Shown piece after piece: positions 45,441 to 54,909 of a stretch of 64,000 nt of DNA (positions are counted from its first letter, which is position 1; each line of letters begins with the position of its first letter). Where the stretch lies: NCBI RefSeq assembly GCF_024721305.1, contig NZ_JAMXOD010000005.1, forward strand, positions 62,001-126,000, written 5' to 3'. The translations under genes and the position numbers were made by a program. This stretch comes from Aequitasia blattaphilus (GTDB taxonomy: Bacteria > Bacillota > Clostridia > Lachnospirales > Lachnospiraceae). The notes beneath the pieces were generated by a model that saw only the letters and a list, made by a program, of their open reading frames with translations, had not been told where the DNA came from and searched no databases.

Positions 45441-46610
45441 TCATGACACTAAAGGAATAAAGCTCTCCCCATCTATATCACCTTCTAATTCAAACAAATC
45501 TAATACACTTGCACCAATATCCGCAAATGTGTCTCGCGTTCCAAGGGAAATTCCTTTTTTGATTTCTTCACCTGTAATTAATAGAGGAACACATTCTCTC
45601 GTATGATCCGTCCCTGGAAATCCCGGATCACACCCATGGTCTGCAGTAATCATTAAAACGTCATCCGGATTCATGTTATGAAGAAATTTATCCAGCCATG
45701 TATCAAATTCTGTTATTGCTTTTGCATATCCATCTACGTCATTTCTGTGTCCATATTTCATATCAAAATCTACCAGATTGATAAAGCAAAGTCCTGTAAA
45801 GTCTTCCTTTTGAATCTCTAAAGTTTTCATCATTCCATCACGATTATCTTTAATAGAAACCGAACTGCTAATGCCCTTCTTTGCAAAAATATCGGAGATT
45901 TTGCCCACACCTTTTGTTTCCAATCCATTTTCCATCAATACATCCAGCATAGTTAACTTTGGTGGTAAAAGTGAAAAATCATGGCGGTTTGATGTCCTTA
46001 CAAATGCTCCATCCTTCCCAACAAAAGGTCTTGCAATCACTCGACCAACTCCATGCTCTCCTTTTAATATCTCTCTTGCAATCTCACAGTCCTTATAAAG
46101 TTCTTCCAATGGAACAACCTCCTCATGAGCAGCAATCTGAAATACACTATCCGCCGATGTATAGACTATTAACGCTCCTGTCTCCATCTGTTCTTTTCCA
46201 TAATCCTTTAGGACTTCTGTCCCTGAATAAGGCAAATTACATATTGCTTTACGTCCTGTACGTCTCTCAAATTCATCCATAATGTCCTTCGGAAATCCAT
46301 TTGGATAAACGGGAAGCGGCTTCTTCGATACAATGCCTCCAATCTCCCAATGACCAATTGTAGTATCCTTTCCTCTGGAGGCTTCCGTCATTCTGCCGTA
46401 AGAACCTTTTATATTTTCTGCTTTTCCTTTTACCTGAACTCCATCAATTTTTAGGAGTCCAAGAGCATCCATACTGGGAACATGGAACTCTTTTGATGTA
46501 GAGATACTCTCTAAGGTGTTGCTTCCTTCATCTCCAAACTCTTTCGCATCCGGAGCATTTCCAATTCCAAAACTGTCCAATACAATTAAAAAAATTCTCT
46601 TCGTTTTCAT
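45441..46610 (-). CDS. deoB: Phosphopentomutase DeoB
   Basis: This 389-residue enzyme of the alkaline phosphatase superfamily interconverts (deoxy)ribose-1- and 5-phosphate. Metal-site motifs are ILDSFGIGNAPDA (in the form VLDSFGIGNAPDAKEFG) at the start, TSADSVFQIAAHEE near residue 155, MITADHGCDPGFPGTDHTRE near 320, and the catalytic Thr region RGKDTTIGHWE near 85. I prefer the ATG at 46610, seven bases after GGAAG. It is the first gene of the unit that also holds deoC and udp. Confidence 0.95.
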   Translation of the reverse strand: MKTKRIFLIVLDSFGIGNAPDAKEFGDEGSNTLESISTSKEFHVPSMDALGLLKIDGVQVKGKAENIKGSYGRMTEASRGKDTTIGHWEIGGIVSKKPLPVYPNGFPKDIMDEFERRTGRKAICNLPYSGTEVLKDYGKEQMETGALIVYTSADSVFQIAAHEEVVPLEELYKDCEIAREILKGEHGVGRVIARPFVGKDGAFVRTSNRHDFSLLPPKLTMLDVLMENGLETKGVGKISDIFAKKGISSSVSIKDNRDGMMKTLEIQKEDFTGLCFINLVDFDMKYGHRNDVDGYAKAITEFDTWLDKFLHNMNPDDVLMITADHGCDPGFPGTDHTRECVPLLITGEEIKKGISLGTRDTFADIGASVLDLFELEGDIDGESFIPLVS

Positions 46611-46808
46611 ATACATTACTTCCTTTTCGATTTGTCTTATGCATTTATACTATCTATTTTTCCATAATAAAAAAAGGACTTTTGTCCTTTTTTTGCTTCC
46701 CAAATTATTTTTGGTTGTTTTGACTGTTTTTTTGTCTTTTATTTGGTGAACTTGCCCTATACATATCCATCTTTCTTGTAATCATATTTTACTTTTAAAA
46801 CAATCATC

Positions 46809-46837
46809 TTGACAAATATACATACAACTCCTACTAT
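46809..46837 (+). promoter_or_regulatory. Sigma-A-type promoter of the FecB/FecCD-type operon
   Basis: TTGACA (46809-46814) and TACTAT (46832-46837) are 17 bp apart, 40 bp before the ATG that has an AAGGAGG site. No riboswitch structure was seen in the 260-bp region before the operon. Confidence 0.6.
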
Positions 46838-46877
46838 AAATATATCTATTCTATCTTTTGTATAAGGAGGTTTTGTC

Positions 46878-47888
46878 ATGAAAATCAAACAAGCACTCAG
46901 TATCTTCATAGTATTCACTATGCTTGCCCTTTCTGCCTGCAGCCATTCCGAAAAGGTATCAACTGGTGTAACCGTAACAGATCAGGCTGACCGGAAAGTT
47001 ATTATTGGGGAGAACGTGGAAGAAATCGTTAACTGCTATTATATCTCTACCTCTACCTGTATTGCCCTTGGATTAACCAATCGAATGACTGCTGTAGAGT
47101 CTAATGCAGACATCCGCCCCATCTATCGTCTGGCAGCTCCTGAGCTATTGGATTTACCTGCTGTAGGCTCACCAAAGGAATTTAATTTAGAAGCCTGTAT
47201 CGACCTGAATCCTGATTTAATTATTCTTCCCAAACGTTTGCAGGACAGTGCAGACACACTGACTGATTTGGGCATTCCGGTTATTCTAGTCAACCCAGAA
47301 AGCCATGAAGAGCTCATTGAAATGATTTCACTCATTGGAGATGCAACCAGTACACAAGATGCTGCAAATCATCTGGTGGAATATTACAACAAGGAATGGA
47401 AAGAGATTCAAGATCTCACAAAAAATCTGCAAACCACCCCCTCCGTTTACATGGGTGGAAACAGTTCTTATTTAACGACAGCCCCTAAGGATATGTACCA
47501 AAGTTCGATTATCGGTGATGCCGGCGGCGTAAATGTAGGTGATGCCATTGACGGCACTAGCTGGGCAGAGGTTTCCTATGAGCAAATTTTAGAAATGAAT
47601 CCTGAATTCTTCATTATTCCTTCCAACGCATCCTACCGTAAAGAGGATATCATGAATGATCCTCACCTTGCCAATATCTCAGCCATCACTTCGAAACGGG
47701 TTTATCAGATGCCTAATGATTTTGAATCCTGGGATTCTCCCATTCCCTCCGGTATACTAGGTGTAAAGTGGCTGCTGTCTGTTCTTCATGAGGAGCTTTA
47801 TTCCTTGGACGACTTGCGCCAGAATGCTGCTGATTTTTACAAGGAATTTTATAATCTCACCATTGATACTACATTAATAGCAAGGTAG
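46878..47888 (+). CDS. ABC importer substrate-binding lipoprotein (FecB/BtuF type)
   Basis: This 336-residue lipoprotein has a lipobox LALSAC (Cys21) and belongs to the periplasmic-binding-protein class PF01497. VTVTDQADRKVII begins the first lobe, DLNPDLIILPKRL closes it, and a long helix (near residue 160-180) joins the second lobe. The family binds ferric siderophores, haem, cobalamin or related chelates; the exact ligand cannot be read here. Permease and ATPase follow directly, with 6 nt before the permease. Confidence 0.88.
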   Translation: MKIKQALSIFIVFTMLALSACSHSEKVSTGVTVTDQADRKVIIGENVEEIVNCYYISTSTCIALGLTNRMTAVESNADIRPIYRLAAPELLDLPAVGSPKEFNLEACIDLNPDLIILPKRLQDSADTLTDLGIPVILVNPESHEELIEMISLIGDATSTQDAANHLVEYYNKEWKEIQDLTKNLQTTPSVYMGGNSSYLTTAPKDMYQSSIIGDAGGVNVGDAIDGTSWAEVSYEQILEMNPEFFIIPSNASYRKEDIMNDPHLANISAITSKRVYQMPNDFESWDSPIPSGILGVKWLLSVLHEELYSLDDLRQNAADFYKEFYNLTIDTTLIAR

Positions 47889-47894
47889 GTTTTT

Positions 47895-48893
47895 ATGAAA
47901 AAATCACAGTTAAACCTCCTTTTTACTCTAACCATTGTCCTGCTGATTCTGGTCTCCATCATTTCCCTTGGGATAGGCAAGTTTTCACTATCTCTTCCTG
48001 ACGTATGGACAATAATCACTGGGGGAGAAATTTCAGCAATCAAACGTAATGTCTTTTTCACATTGCGCTTACCCCGCATACTTATGGCACTTATTGCCGG
48101 GCTTGGATTTGGTATGTCCGGCTCTGTGTATCAAATCATTTTTAAAAATCCTCTGGCATCACCAGAAATAATCGGCGTAGCCAGTGGTGCTAATCTTGGC
48201 GCTGCGATGGCTATTGTCCTGGGAGGATACAATGTTTTACTGACGGCCGCCTCCTCCTTTAGCATGTCTCTGCTTGTAGTTCTGCTCGTTCTATTTCTCG
48301 TTAAAATAACTGGAAATGTGGCAACCTCAACCTATATTCTTTCTGGTATTGTATTAAAATCCATATCGGAATCTATTATTATGATTTTTAAATTTTTTGC
48401 TGATCCAGAACAGGAGCTGGCAGCAATTGAATTTTGGTCCATGGGCAGCTTCGGTTTTGTCACCCTGCAAAAACTGTTTGTTATACTTCCTGTCTTTTTA
48501 ATTGGATATACCGGTTTGATCCTGCTTAGGAGACAAATAATGCTGCTGGGGTTAAACGAAGATGAGGGACGTACATTAGGTCTTCGGCTAAAACCCGTCC
48601 GCTTCATGATATTGCTTTTTTCCACACTTATTGTAGCTACCACCATAAGTGTTACAGGACTTGTTCTATTTATTAGTTTGGTTGCACCTCATATTGCTCG
48701 TTTCACACTCAGACGTACGGGGTTCTCCACCTGTTTATACGCTTCTCTAATCGGTGCATTGATTCTAATAGCTGCAGACGGTTTTGCCCGTTCAATCTAT
48801 TCAACGGAGATTCCTATCAGTATACTAACCACCTTTGTCGGGGTACCTGTTCTGATCTATTTTATGTGTAAAAGAAAGCGGGGACGCATATGA
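47895..48893 (+). CDS. FecCD-family ABC transporter permease
   Basis: This 332-residue permease has about ten transmembrane helices of the BtuC/FecCD type. Typical motifs are FFTLRLPRILMALIAGLGFGMSG split around residue 60, NPLASPEIIGVASGAN near 85, and GLVLFISLVAPHIARF near 255, which is the coupling helix for the ATPase. The stop overlaps the ATPase start by 4 nt. It works with the flanking binding protein and ATPase. Confidence 0.92.
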   Translation: MKKSQLNLLFTLTIVLLILVSIISLGIGKFSLSLPDVWTIITGGEISAIKRNVFFTLRLPRILMALIAGLGFGMSGSVYQIIFKNPLASPEIIGVASGANLGAAMAIVLGGYNVLLTAASSFSMSLLVVLLVLFLVKITGNVATSTYILSGIVLKSISESIIMIFKFFADPEQELAAIEFWSMGSFGFVTLQKLFVILPVFLIGYTGLILLRRQIMLLGLNEDEGRTLGLRLKPVRFMILLFSTLIVATTISVTGLVLFISLVAPHIARFTLRRTGFSTCLYASLIGALILIAADGFARSIYSTEIPISILTTFVGVPVLIYFMCKRKRGRI

Positions 48894-49669
48894 GCAAGCA
48901 ACTTTCAATCAATAACCTTTCTTCTGGATATGGAAGAAAAAACATTTTAAAAAACGCAAATCTCGTTTTTGAGGCTGGAGAATTTTGTGCGTTATTAGGC
49001 CTTAATGCCTCTGGTAAAACAACTTTACTCAAAACAATCTGTGGTCTGCTAAAACCAGCTCAGGGCAGCTGCTTGTACGGTGATGAAGATTTCCTCGCAA
49101 GAAACGAGAAGGAACGGGCGAGAATAGTTTCTTATATACCACAGCGTCATAGTCCTATGTACGGGGTGAGTGTATTGGATGTTGTAATGATGGGTTTCAA
49201 TGCGTCTTTGGGGTTCTTTATGTCACCTTCACCAAGGGATAAAGAAAAAGCAGACCAGATGCTGAATCGCTTTGGTCTGCTTGCTTACCGAAATACTGAT
49301 TTTTCAAGTTTAAGTGAAGGACAAAAGCAAATGGTGATTTTAGCCAGAACCTTGCTCCAAAACACTCCCATTATGCTGCTGGACGAACCCGATAGCGCCT
49401 TAGATTTTAACAATCGTCATTCCATGTTAGAAAAGGTTCAAAGCCTAATTCGGGAAGAAAATAAAATCGGTCTGATTGCAATCCATGACCCGAACTTTGC
49501 CTTGGCCTATTGTGATCGGTTAATCCTTCTTCTAAATGGGCATATCACCTTTGACTTAAAAGTTGCAAACACCTCAATTGAAGAGCTGACTTCTTGTCTT
49601 GCTGCAATTTACGGTGACATATCAATTACCCAATGGAAAAACCAATATATTATGATGAGAAATTTATGA
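48890..49669 (+). CDS. ABC transporter ATPase (FecE/BtuD type)
   Basis: This 259-residue ATPase has Walker A GLNASGKTTLLK, Q-loop SYIPQRHSPMYG, signature SLSEGQKQMVILARTL and Walker B MLLDEPDSALD. The signature reads LSEGQ instead of LSGGQ, which is common in this subfamily. It completes the metal/cofactor importer. Its last 6 nt overlap the end of the convergent dehydrogenase remnant, and no terminator hairpin is obvious there. Confidence 0.92.
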   Translation: MSKQLSINNLSSGYGRKNILKNANLVFEAGEFCALLGLNASGKTTLLKTICGLLKPAQGSCLYGDEDFLARNEKERARIVSYIPQRHSPMYGVSVLDVVMMGFNASLGFFMSPSPRDKEKADQMLNRFGLLAYRNTDFSSLSEGQKQMVILARTLLQNTPIMLLDEPDSALDFNNRHSMLEKVQSLIREENKIGLIAIHDPNFALAYCDRLILLLNGHITFDLKVANTSIEELTSCLAAIYGDISITQWKNQYIMMRNL

Positions 49670-50317
49670 TATTTCGTACCTGCAATTATTCCCCTGTAAA
49701 ACTTCGATAGCATTTTCTGATGCCATATAGCTCATTTTGTTTCCAGCTTCCTTCGTTGCCGCTCCTGCGTGGGGCGTCAATATGCAGTTTGGCATTTTCA
49801 TCAGCATGCTTTCATAGGGTGGCTCCTCTAAGGTTGCATCTAATGCCGCTCCTCTTATTTCACCATCTTTTAGGGCTTTATACAGAGCATCCTCATCAAT
49901 GATTCCACCTCGTGCCGTATTAACCAGGACTGCATCTTCTTTCATCAGTTTAAATTCTTCTGTACTTATCATATTTGCGGTTTCAGGTGTAAGAGGCGAA
50001 TGAACGGAAATAAAATCCGCTTCTTGTAACAGGCTTTTCAAATCAACATAGATTCCACTACATTCTTCTTTAAAAGAATCATTCTCAAAGATATCATAGC
50101 CAATCACCTTCATATTGAAGCCGTTGCATCTTTTAGCCACTCCTTGTCCTATTCTTCCCGTTCCAATGATTCCCAGAGTTTTTCCCCACATCTCAACGCC
50201 CTTAGGTCTTTCCTGTGCCTTTCTTTTCATGGCATTATCCATTATGGTCACATTTCTGGCCGCATCCAGCATCAGAGCCACAGCCGTTTCTTTTGTCTGC
50301 TTCTTTTCGTTTTTCAT
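49664..50317 (-). pseudogene. D-isomer 2-hydroxyacid dehydrogenase lacking its N-terminal ~100 residues
   Basis: This 217-codon frame keeps the full NAD-binding domain (KTLGIIGTGRIGQGVAKR) and the catalytic Arg (VNTARGGIIDEDAL), Glu (ALDATLEEP) and His (LTPHAGAAT). It begins at the helix ETAVALMLDAARN, about 100 residues into a normal ~315-residue enzyme. The substrate-binding half before it is missing. A GGGAGGAATC site and an ATG at 50317 would still permit translation, and a promoter-like sequence lies just upstream. It follows phnX by 89 bp. A working enzyme is unlikely. Confidence 0.65.
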
Positions 50318-50345
50318 GATTCCTCCCAGAAATTTCATTCTAAAT

Positions 50346-50374
50346 AGTATACCATATGTAAGAATCTCAAACAA
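50346..50374 (-). promoter_or_regulatory. Promoter-like sequence before the dehydrogenase remnant
   Basis: On the minus strand, TTGTTT (50374-50369) and an extended TGG-TATACT (50351-50346) are 17 bp apart, 29 bp before the ATG at 50317. Confidence 0.45.
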
Positions 50375-50405
50375 ATGGAATCTCTGGCTGGGAGTATATC
50401 CTTTA

Positions 50406-51170
50406 TTAAATCAGCTCCGACAAATCATTTATGATGTAGTCTGCTCCTACCATCTCATAAATTGCATGAACCCTGTCTCTCTGGTGTTGTTTTTCTTCTT
50501 CCGTTAATGCTCTGAATTCACTTTCCTTCAGTCCCATAATAGAGCTTCCCTCTATTACTCCAACTGTTTTTACTCCAGCATTTTTTCCTTCCAGAATATC
50601 TGCCTTTGTATCTCCTACTTTGAGAACCTTCGTTTTGTCCAGAACTCCTAACTGCTTCATATTTTCATAAATCATATGAGGATTTGGACGCCCGATATTC
50701 CCTACACGGTTCGGGGTTGCATAAAAATCCGGGTCATATCCTTTACTTCTTGCTACAGGAACCACAATTTCCATCATCATATCCGTATATCCCGTTGTTG
50801 ACCCTACCTTGATTTTTCTTTCCCTTAAGAAATCCATCACTTCAAGAACGTGTGGCTTTACATCGGTATATTGGGGAAGAATTTCCAGTGTTTTGGCTTC
50901 CATTATATTATATACGTCATCTATGTCCTGTTCTTCCCAGCCTCTTCCATAGTACTGAAGCCAGGACTCGCTAATCCTTTCCATCTCAAACATCGTTTGG
51001 ATATGGTCTCTCTTTAACATTCCCATTGGCTCCCGCACTTCGTCCAATGTGGGTGAGATATGAAAAGCTTCAAAGGCTTCAATAATTGCTGCAACCGGGG
51101 CAAATGAACCGTAATCTATTGTCGTTCCCGCCCAATCAAATATTACTGCTTCTGTATCCTGAACAATCAT
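50406..51170 (-). CDS. phnX: Phosphonoacetaldehyde hydrolase PhnX
   Basis: This 254-residue HAD-family enzyme splits phosphonoacetaldehyde into acetaldehyde and phosphate. The nucleophile motif VIFDWAGTTIDYGS lies near residue 10. The Schiff-base lysine lies in MGMLKRDHI near 50. The C-terminal HAD motif VLKVGDTKADILEGKNAG lies near 180. I chose the ATG at 51170, one base after the phnW stop; a longer frame would overlap phnW by 41 bases. With PhnW it degrades 2-aminoethylphosphonate. Confidence 0.94.
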   Translation of the reverse strand: MIVQDTEAVIFDWAGTTIDYGSFAPVAAIIEAFEAFHISPTLDEVREPMGMLKRDHIQTMFEMERISESWLQYYGRGWEEQDIDDVYNIMEAKTLEILPQYTDVKPHVLEVMDFLRERKIKVGSTTGYTDMMMEIVVPVARSKGYDPDFYATPNRVGNIGRPNPHMIYENMKQLGVLDKTKVLKVGDTKADILEGKNAGVKTVGVIEGSSIMGLKESEFRALTEEEKQHQRDRVHAIYEMVGADYIINDLSELI

Positions 51171-51171
51171 C

Positions 51172-52281
51172 CTATGCACTCTCCCTTTCTTTCGTTTTGT
51201 CCATATACTCACTCATAATTCCAGTGAGCTTTATAATGTCCTCTTCGTAAATTTCACCTATGTTTCCAATACGAAATGTATCTGCTTTTGTGACTTTTCC
51301 AGGATAGATAGCGTATCCTCTTTCTTTGATAAAATCGTACATCTCCTGAAATGAGAATGCAGCATTTCTAGGATATATAAATGAAGTAATAATGGGACTT
51401 TGTCTCTCTTTACCAAGGTATGAAATAAAACCTATTTCTTCAAAATTCTTTACCAGAAGTCTTTGGTTTCTACGGTATCTTTCTTCCCTTGCCTTCACTC
51501 CACCTTCTTCTTCCAGTTCCTTTAATGCCTGGGCAAATGCCAATACGACATGAGTTGGCGAAGTAAATCTCCATTTACCATCACGGCTTTGAACCTTCCA
51601 CTGATCGTACAAATCCAAAGACAGGCTGCGAGCCTTTTCTTTTGCATCCATCAAAAGATTGGTTTTACAAATCACAAAGGAAAATCCCGGCACTCCCTGG
51701 ATACACTTATTCGCGCTGCTAATCAGGAAATCTATTTGAAGCTCCTTCACATCAATATCAATGCCTCCAAAGCTTGACATAGCATCCACAATAAAGGTGC
51801 ATCCTCTTCGCTTTGCAACTTTTGAAATGGATTGGATATCGTTTAAAATGCCAGAGGTTGTTTCACAGTGCACCATTGCAACATGGGTTATTGCGGTATC
51901 TGCTCTTAGTATTTCATTTATTTTATTGGGATCTATCATCTCATCATCATCAAAAAGGCAGATTGTATAAGAAATATTTCCATATATAACAATCTCTTCC
52001 ATTCTTTCGCCGTAAGCACCGTTCGCAATAATAAGCACTTTGTCTCCATGGCCAATTACACTTGTAAGTACAGACTCTACTCCAAAAGTACCACTTCCCT
52101 GCATTAACACTGATGTATATTCCGGTTCGCTAACGTGAGCCAGCTCCAGGAGCTTTTTCCGAATCTCTGTTGTAATTTCCTTATAGTCATCATCCCAAGT
52201 ACAATGATCGATAAGCATCGCTTCCTTAACACTGTCTGTTGTAGTTAATGGACCCGGGGTTAATAATTTATATTTGTTCAT
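51172..52281 (-). CDS. phnW: 2-aminoethylphosphonate--pyruvate transaminase PhnW
   Basis: This 369-residue class V PLP aminotransferase converts 2-aminoethylphosphonate and pyruvate to phosphonoacetaldehyde and alanine. The N-terminus LLTPGPLTTTDSVKEAML is diagnostic. The PLP lysine lies in ISSANKCIQGVPGFSFV near residue 190. VDAMSSFGGIDIDV is near 165. It lies between the binding-protein gene and phnX in one operon. Confidence 0.95.
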   Translation of the reverse strand: MNKYKLLTPGPLTTTDSVKEAMLIDHCTWDDDYKEITTEIRKKLLELAHVSEPEYTSVLMQGSGTFGVESVLTSVIGHGDKVLIIANGAYGERMEEIVIYGNISYTICLFDDDEMIDPNKINEILRADTAITHVAMVHCETTSGILNDIQSISKVAKRRGCTFIVDAMSSFGGIDIDVKELQIDFLISSANKCIQGVPGFSFVICKTNLLMDAKEKARSLSLDLYDQWKVQSRDGKWRFTSPTHVVLAFAQALKELEEEGGVKAREERYRRNQRLLVKNFEEIGFISYLGKERQSPIITSFIYPRNAAFSFQEMYDFIKERGYAIYPGKVTKADTFRIGNIGEIYEEDIIKLTGIMSEYMDKTKERESA

Positions 52282-52300
52282 CTCTATTTTCTCCTTCTCT

Positions 52301-53299
52301 CTATTTACATTCTTCCGAAAATGCCTGGTGCTCTTTCAACAGCTCTACTGTAAGCTGTTCTTTAAAAGTCTTTGGATTTCCAGATGTATTCTTCTCGTCT
52401 GCTGCTTCTCCTTCATATAACGGAATCGGGTATGTTTCTAAAAGCGCCGGTCTTCCTTTAGTGATAATACATTCTGCCATTTTCATAGCTTCTGGATTCG
52501 TATTTTCACCCTTATTTATGATTGCTACAGATTCTGTCAATGTGAAATTTCCTTCTGTAGGATCTACAAAATCTATCGGAATTCCCTCTGCCTTATCTGC
52601 CACTGCCTGATGACGCAAGCCAAATCCAATCACTACTTCACCTGTCCGAACCTTTTTAATCGGACCAGACCCTGATTCTTCAATATGTGCACCGGCATTT
52701 TCGTAGATTCCATGCAATACTTCCTTTGCATCTGCTTCACCATATTCATTGATGAGCGCCTGAATCATCAGCCATGCGGTAGAAGATCCTGTAATATCCG
52801 TTACAGAAATTAAATCCTTGTACTCTGGCTTCGCCAAATCCCGAATTGATTTTGGTACTGTAACCCCCTCGGATTCCAGCATTTCTGTGTTGTAAATAAT
52901 TGCACCTTCCTGAGCCGTAATTGGACTATAGTAAGATGGATATTCTTCCAAAGCTTTCGTATCAAAGTCTAAATCCTGAAACATACTCTTTTCTACCTGT
53001 GCACTTTCAATGTAAAAAGAGCTCATTGTGATAATATCTGCTTCAATGTTCGTTCCTTCCGCCATTAGCTTTCCACCTAACTCGCTGGTTCCAAATACTT
53101 GAATCAAATATTTTCCATCAAAGCCGTTTTCCTTTAATGCATTTTCCATTGCTTCCACTGCTTCATCATCTGCATTCGTGTAAAAGACCACTTCCTTTTC
53201 TCCACTTGCCGATACATCCTTCTTACATCCTGTCATTGCTCCAGCTAGTAATACAACTACAAGCATTACCACTACACTTCCACTAAATAACTTTTTCAT
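52301..53299 (-). CDS. 2-aminoethylphosphonate ABC transporter substrate-binding protein
   Basis: This 332-residue lipoprotein has a signal peptide and lipobox AMTGC (Cys25). It is a type II (iron/sulfate/AEP class) binding protein (EVVFYTNADDEAVEAM at the start of the mature fold, ITDITGSSTAWLM-like segment near 165). Position before phnW and phnX and behind an ATPase and a fused permease points to 2-aminoethylphosphonate as ligand, as with PhnS. Its start overlaps the permease end by 17 nt. Iron binding is the main alternative for the family. Confidence 0.85.
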   Translation of the reverse strand: MKKLFSGSVVVMLVVVLLAGAMTGCKKDVSASGEKEVVFYTNADDEAVEAMENALKENGFDGKYLIQVFGTSELGGKLMAEGTNIEADIITMSSFYIESAQVEKSMFQDLDFDTKALEEYPSYYSPITAQEGAIIYNTEMLESEGVTVPKSIRDLAKPEYKDLISVTDITGSSTAWLMIQALINEYGEADAKEVLHGIYENAGAHIEESGSGPIKKVRTGEVVIGFGLRHQAVADKAEGIPIDFVDPTEGNFTLTESVAIINKGENTNPEAMKMAECIITKGRPALLETYPIPLYEGEAADEKNTSGNPKTFKEQLTVELLKEHQAFSEECK

Positions 53300-54908
53300 A
53301 TTTTTTCACTCCTTTGAATATCACTTTTATTGTTAGATTTATAAGAAAAATAAGGAAAGACAGAACAAATATCTCACTAAATTTTGCAAAATGCTGCAAT
53401 TCCTTTATTTTTGTTGTCATTACCATCGTTCTTGCACCTGTTAGAAAAACAATTCCACTGATTGTAACCATCGAATTCACAAAATAGTAGTTTAATACTG
53501 AAAAAATTGTTTCTACAGTATTGGGAATAATAATTCGGTAGAGGCTCTGAAACCAGCTGTCTCCCATTATCTTTCCAGTTGCCTCAAACCCACTGTTTAA
53601 CTTTAAGAATGAGTTTTTCATCATCATATACGGTGTCGCAAAAAAATGAAGAGTATTACATATTATAATGATGGTAAAAGTAGTTTGAAGTCTTGTCCCT
53701 GTAAAAGTCAGCATATATGCAATACCGATTACCATACCCGGAATCGTATTCGTTACATTCCCAAGGATGTCTAAAAAGTTTTTCTTGCCCTTTCCCACTT
53801 TACTTCTTGTTGCCACAAGAGCGGCAAAAAAAGAAATTGTCGTTCCAAAAAGAGCAGTTGCCAAACTCACATAAAGAGAATTGCGTAAAACTCCTGTCAA
53901 AGCCGTATCCGCAAAAACATTCTTAAAGTGCTTAAGGGTAAATGTTAAATCATAAGGCCATCCTGAAATAAATGGAATCAGGAAAATCACCAGCAGTACC
54001 AACATTATTCCACTCACTATTAATGTAGTCATAATTCCCAGAATTCCATCCCTTATTGCACCCTTCGGTATTTCTGAGTTTTCAATACTGTTGTAACATA
54101 TATTTGTTTTTTCAAGCTGCCAGATAAGTAGAATACTGATTACCGAAGGCAGCAACATCATAATAGCAATAACTGCCCCTCTGCCGAAATCGGGAACACT
54201 TCCAAGCATCTGTTCATAGAGCAAGCCGGCAATTGTTTTTACTTTTCCTCCCACGGAAGCTGGAATTCCAAAATCAGTAAAGCTCAAGAAAAAGCACTGG
54301 ATAATTGCCGTTACAATAGTCCCCAGCAAAGGTCGAAACACTGCAACATAAAACGTCTTAATCCCCTTATCTCCCATGACTCTGGAAACCAGAACAAACT
54401 TCTTATCAATGTAAGCCATGGTATTTGTCAATAGCAAAAAGGCAATGGGAAAAGTATAAATAATATAGCCAATAATCAAACCATTGATTCCATAAATGTC
54501 AAAAAGCTGTCTACCTAAAAGCCGTGTATATACACCTTGTTTCCCAAAGGAATATATGATTGCAAATCCATAAGTAATAGTCGGTAAAAGCATTGGAAGT
54601 ACACACAGATTTTTGATGATTTTTTTGAAGCTGCCTGGCAAATTGCTAAAATGAAGACTATAGGCACAAACAAATGCAAGAATTGTAGTAAGCAGAGCAC
54701 TGACACCAGCAATGCCCACACTGTTTCCGGCAACCAACAGGAATTTTTTTCCTGCTAAAACCTCCTGATACAGCCCAATTCCAATTCCTCCCGCTGTTTC
54801 AAAAGACTTAAGCAAAAGCTTTCCCAAAGGATAAAACAGGAAAACACCTGCAGCAAAAGCCATAATCAGCCAAATCAAATTTGATTCCTTTTCCTTTAAT
54901 CCTTTCAT
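53283..54908 (-). CDS. Fused ABC permease for 2-aminoethylphosphonate
   Basis: This 541-residue protein carries two BPD-type permease domains in one chain (~50-250 and ~330-530), with about 12 transmembrane helices. Coupling motifs appear as ASRVMGDKGIKTFYVAVFRP-like (residues near 180) and TGKIMGDSWFQSLYRIIIPN (near 465). Fused permeases of this type occur in iron and AEP importers. It lies 1 nt after the ATPase stop and overlaps the binding-protein gene, which indicates one transporter. Confidence 0.88.
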   Translation of the reverse strand: MKGLKEKESNLIWLIMAFAAGVFLFYPLGKLLLKSFETAGGIGIGLYQEVLAGKKFLLVAGNSVGIAGVSALLTTILAFVCAYSLHFSNLPGSFKKIIKNLCVLPMLLPTITYGFAIIYSFGKQGVYTRLLGRQLFDIYGINGLIIGYIIYTFPIAFLLLTNTMAYIDKKFVLVSRVMGDKGIKTFYVAVFRPLLGTIVTAIIQCFFLSFTDFGIPASVGGKVKTIAGLLYEQMLGSVPDFGRGAVIAIMMLLPSVISILLIWQLEKTNICYNSIENSEIPKGAIRDGILGIMTTLIVSGIMLVLLVIFLIPFISGWPYDLTFTLKHFKNVFADTALTGVLRNSLYVSLATALFGTTISFFAALVATRSKVGKGKKNFLDILGNVTNTIPGMVIGIAYMLTFTGTRLQTTFTIIIICNTLHFFATPYMMMKNSFLKLNSGFEATGKIMGDSWFQSLYRIIIPNTVETIFSVLNYYFVNSMVTISGIVFLTGARTMVMTTKIKELQHFAKFSEIFVLSFLIFLINLTIKVIFKGVKKYEKVI

Positions 54909-54909
54909 C

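Noticed and set aside
46617-46877. Possible riboswitch (cobalamin, molybdate or metal) before the FecB/FecCD-type operon
   Set aside because: I saw an ordinary promoter and ribosome-binding site, with no conserved riboswitch core or terminator hairpin in the leader.
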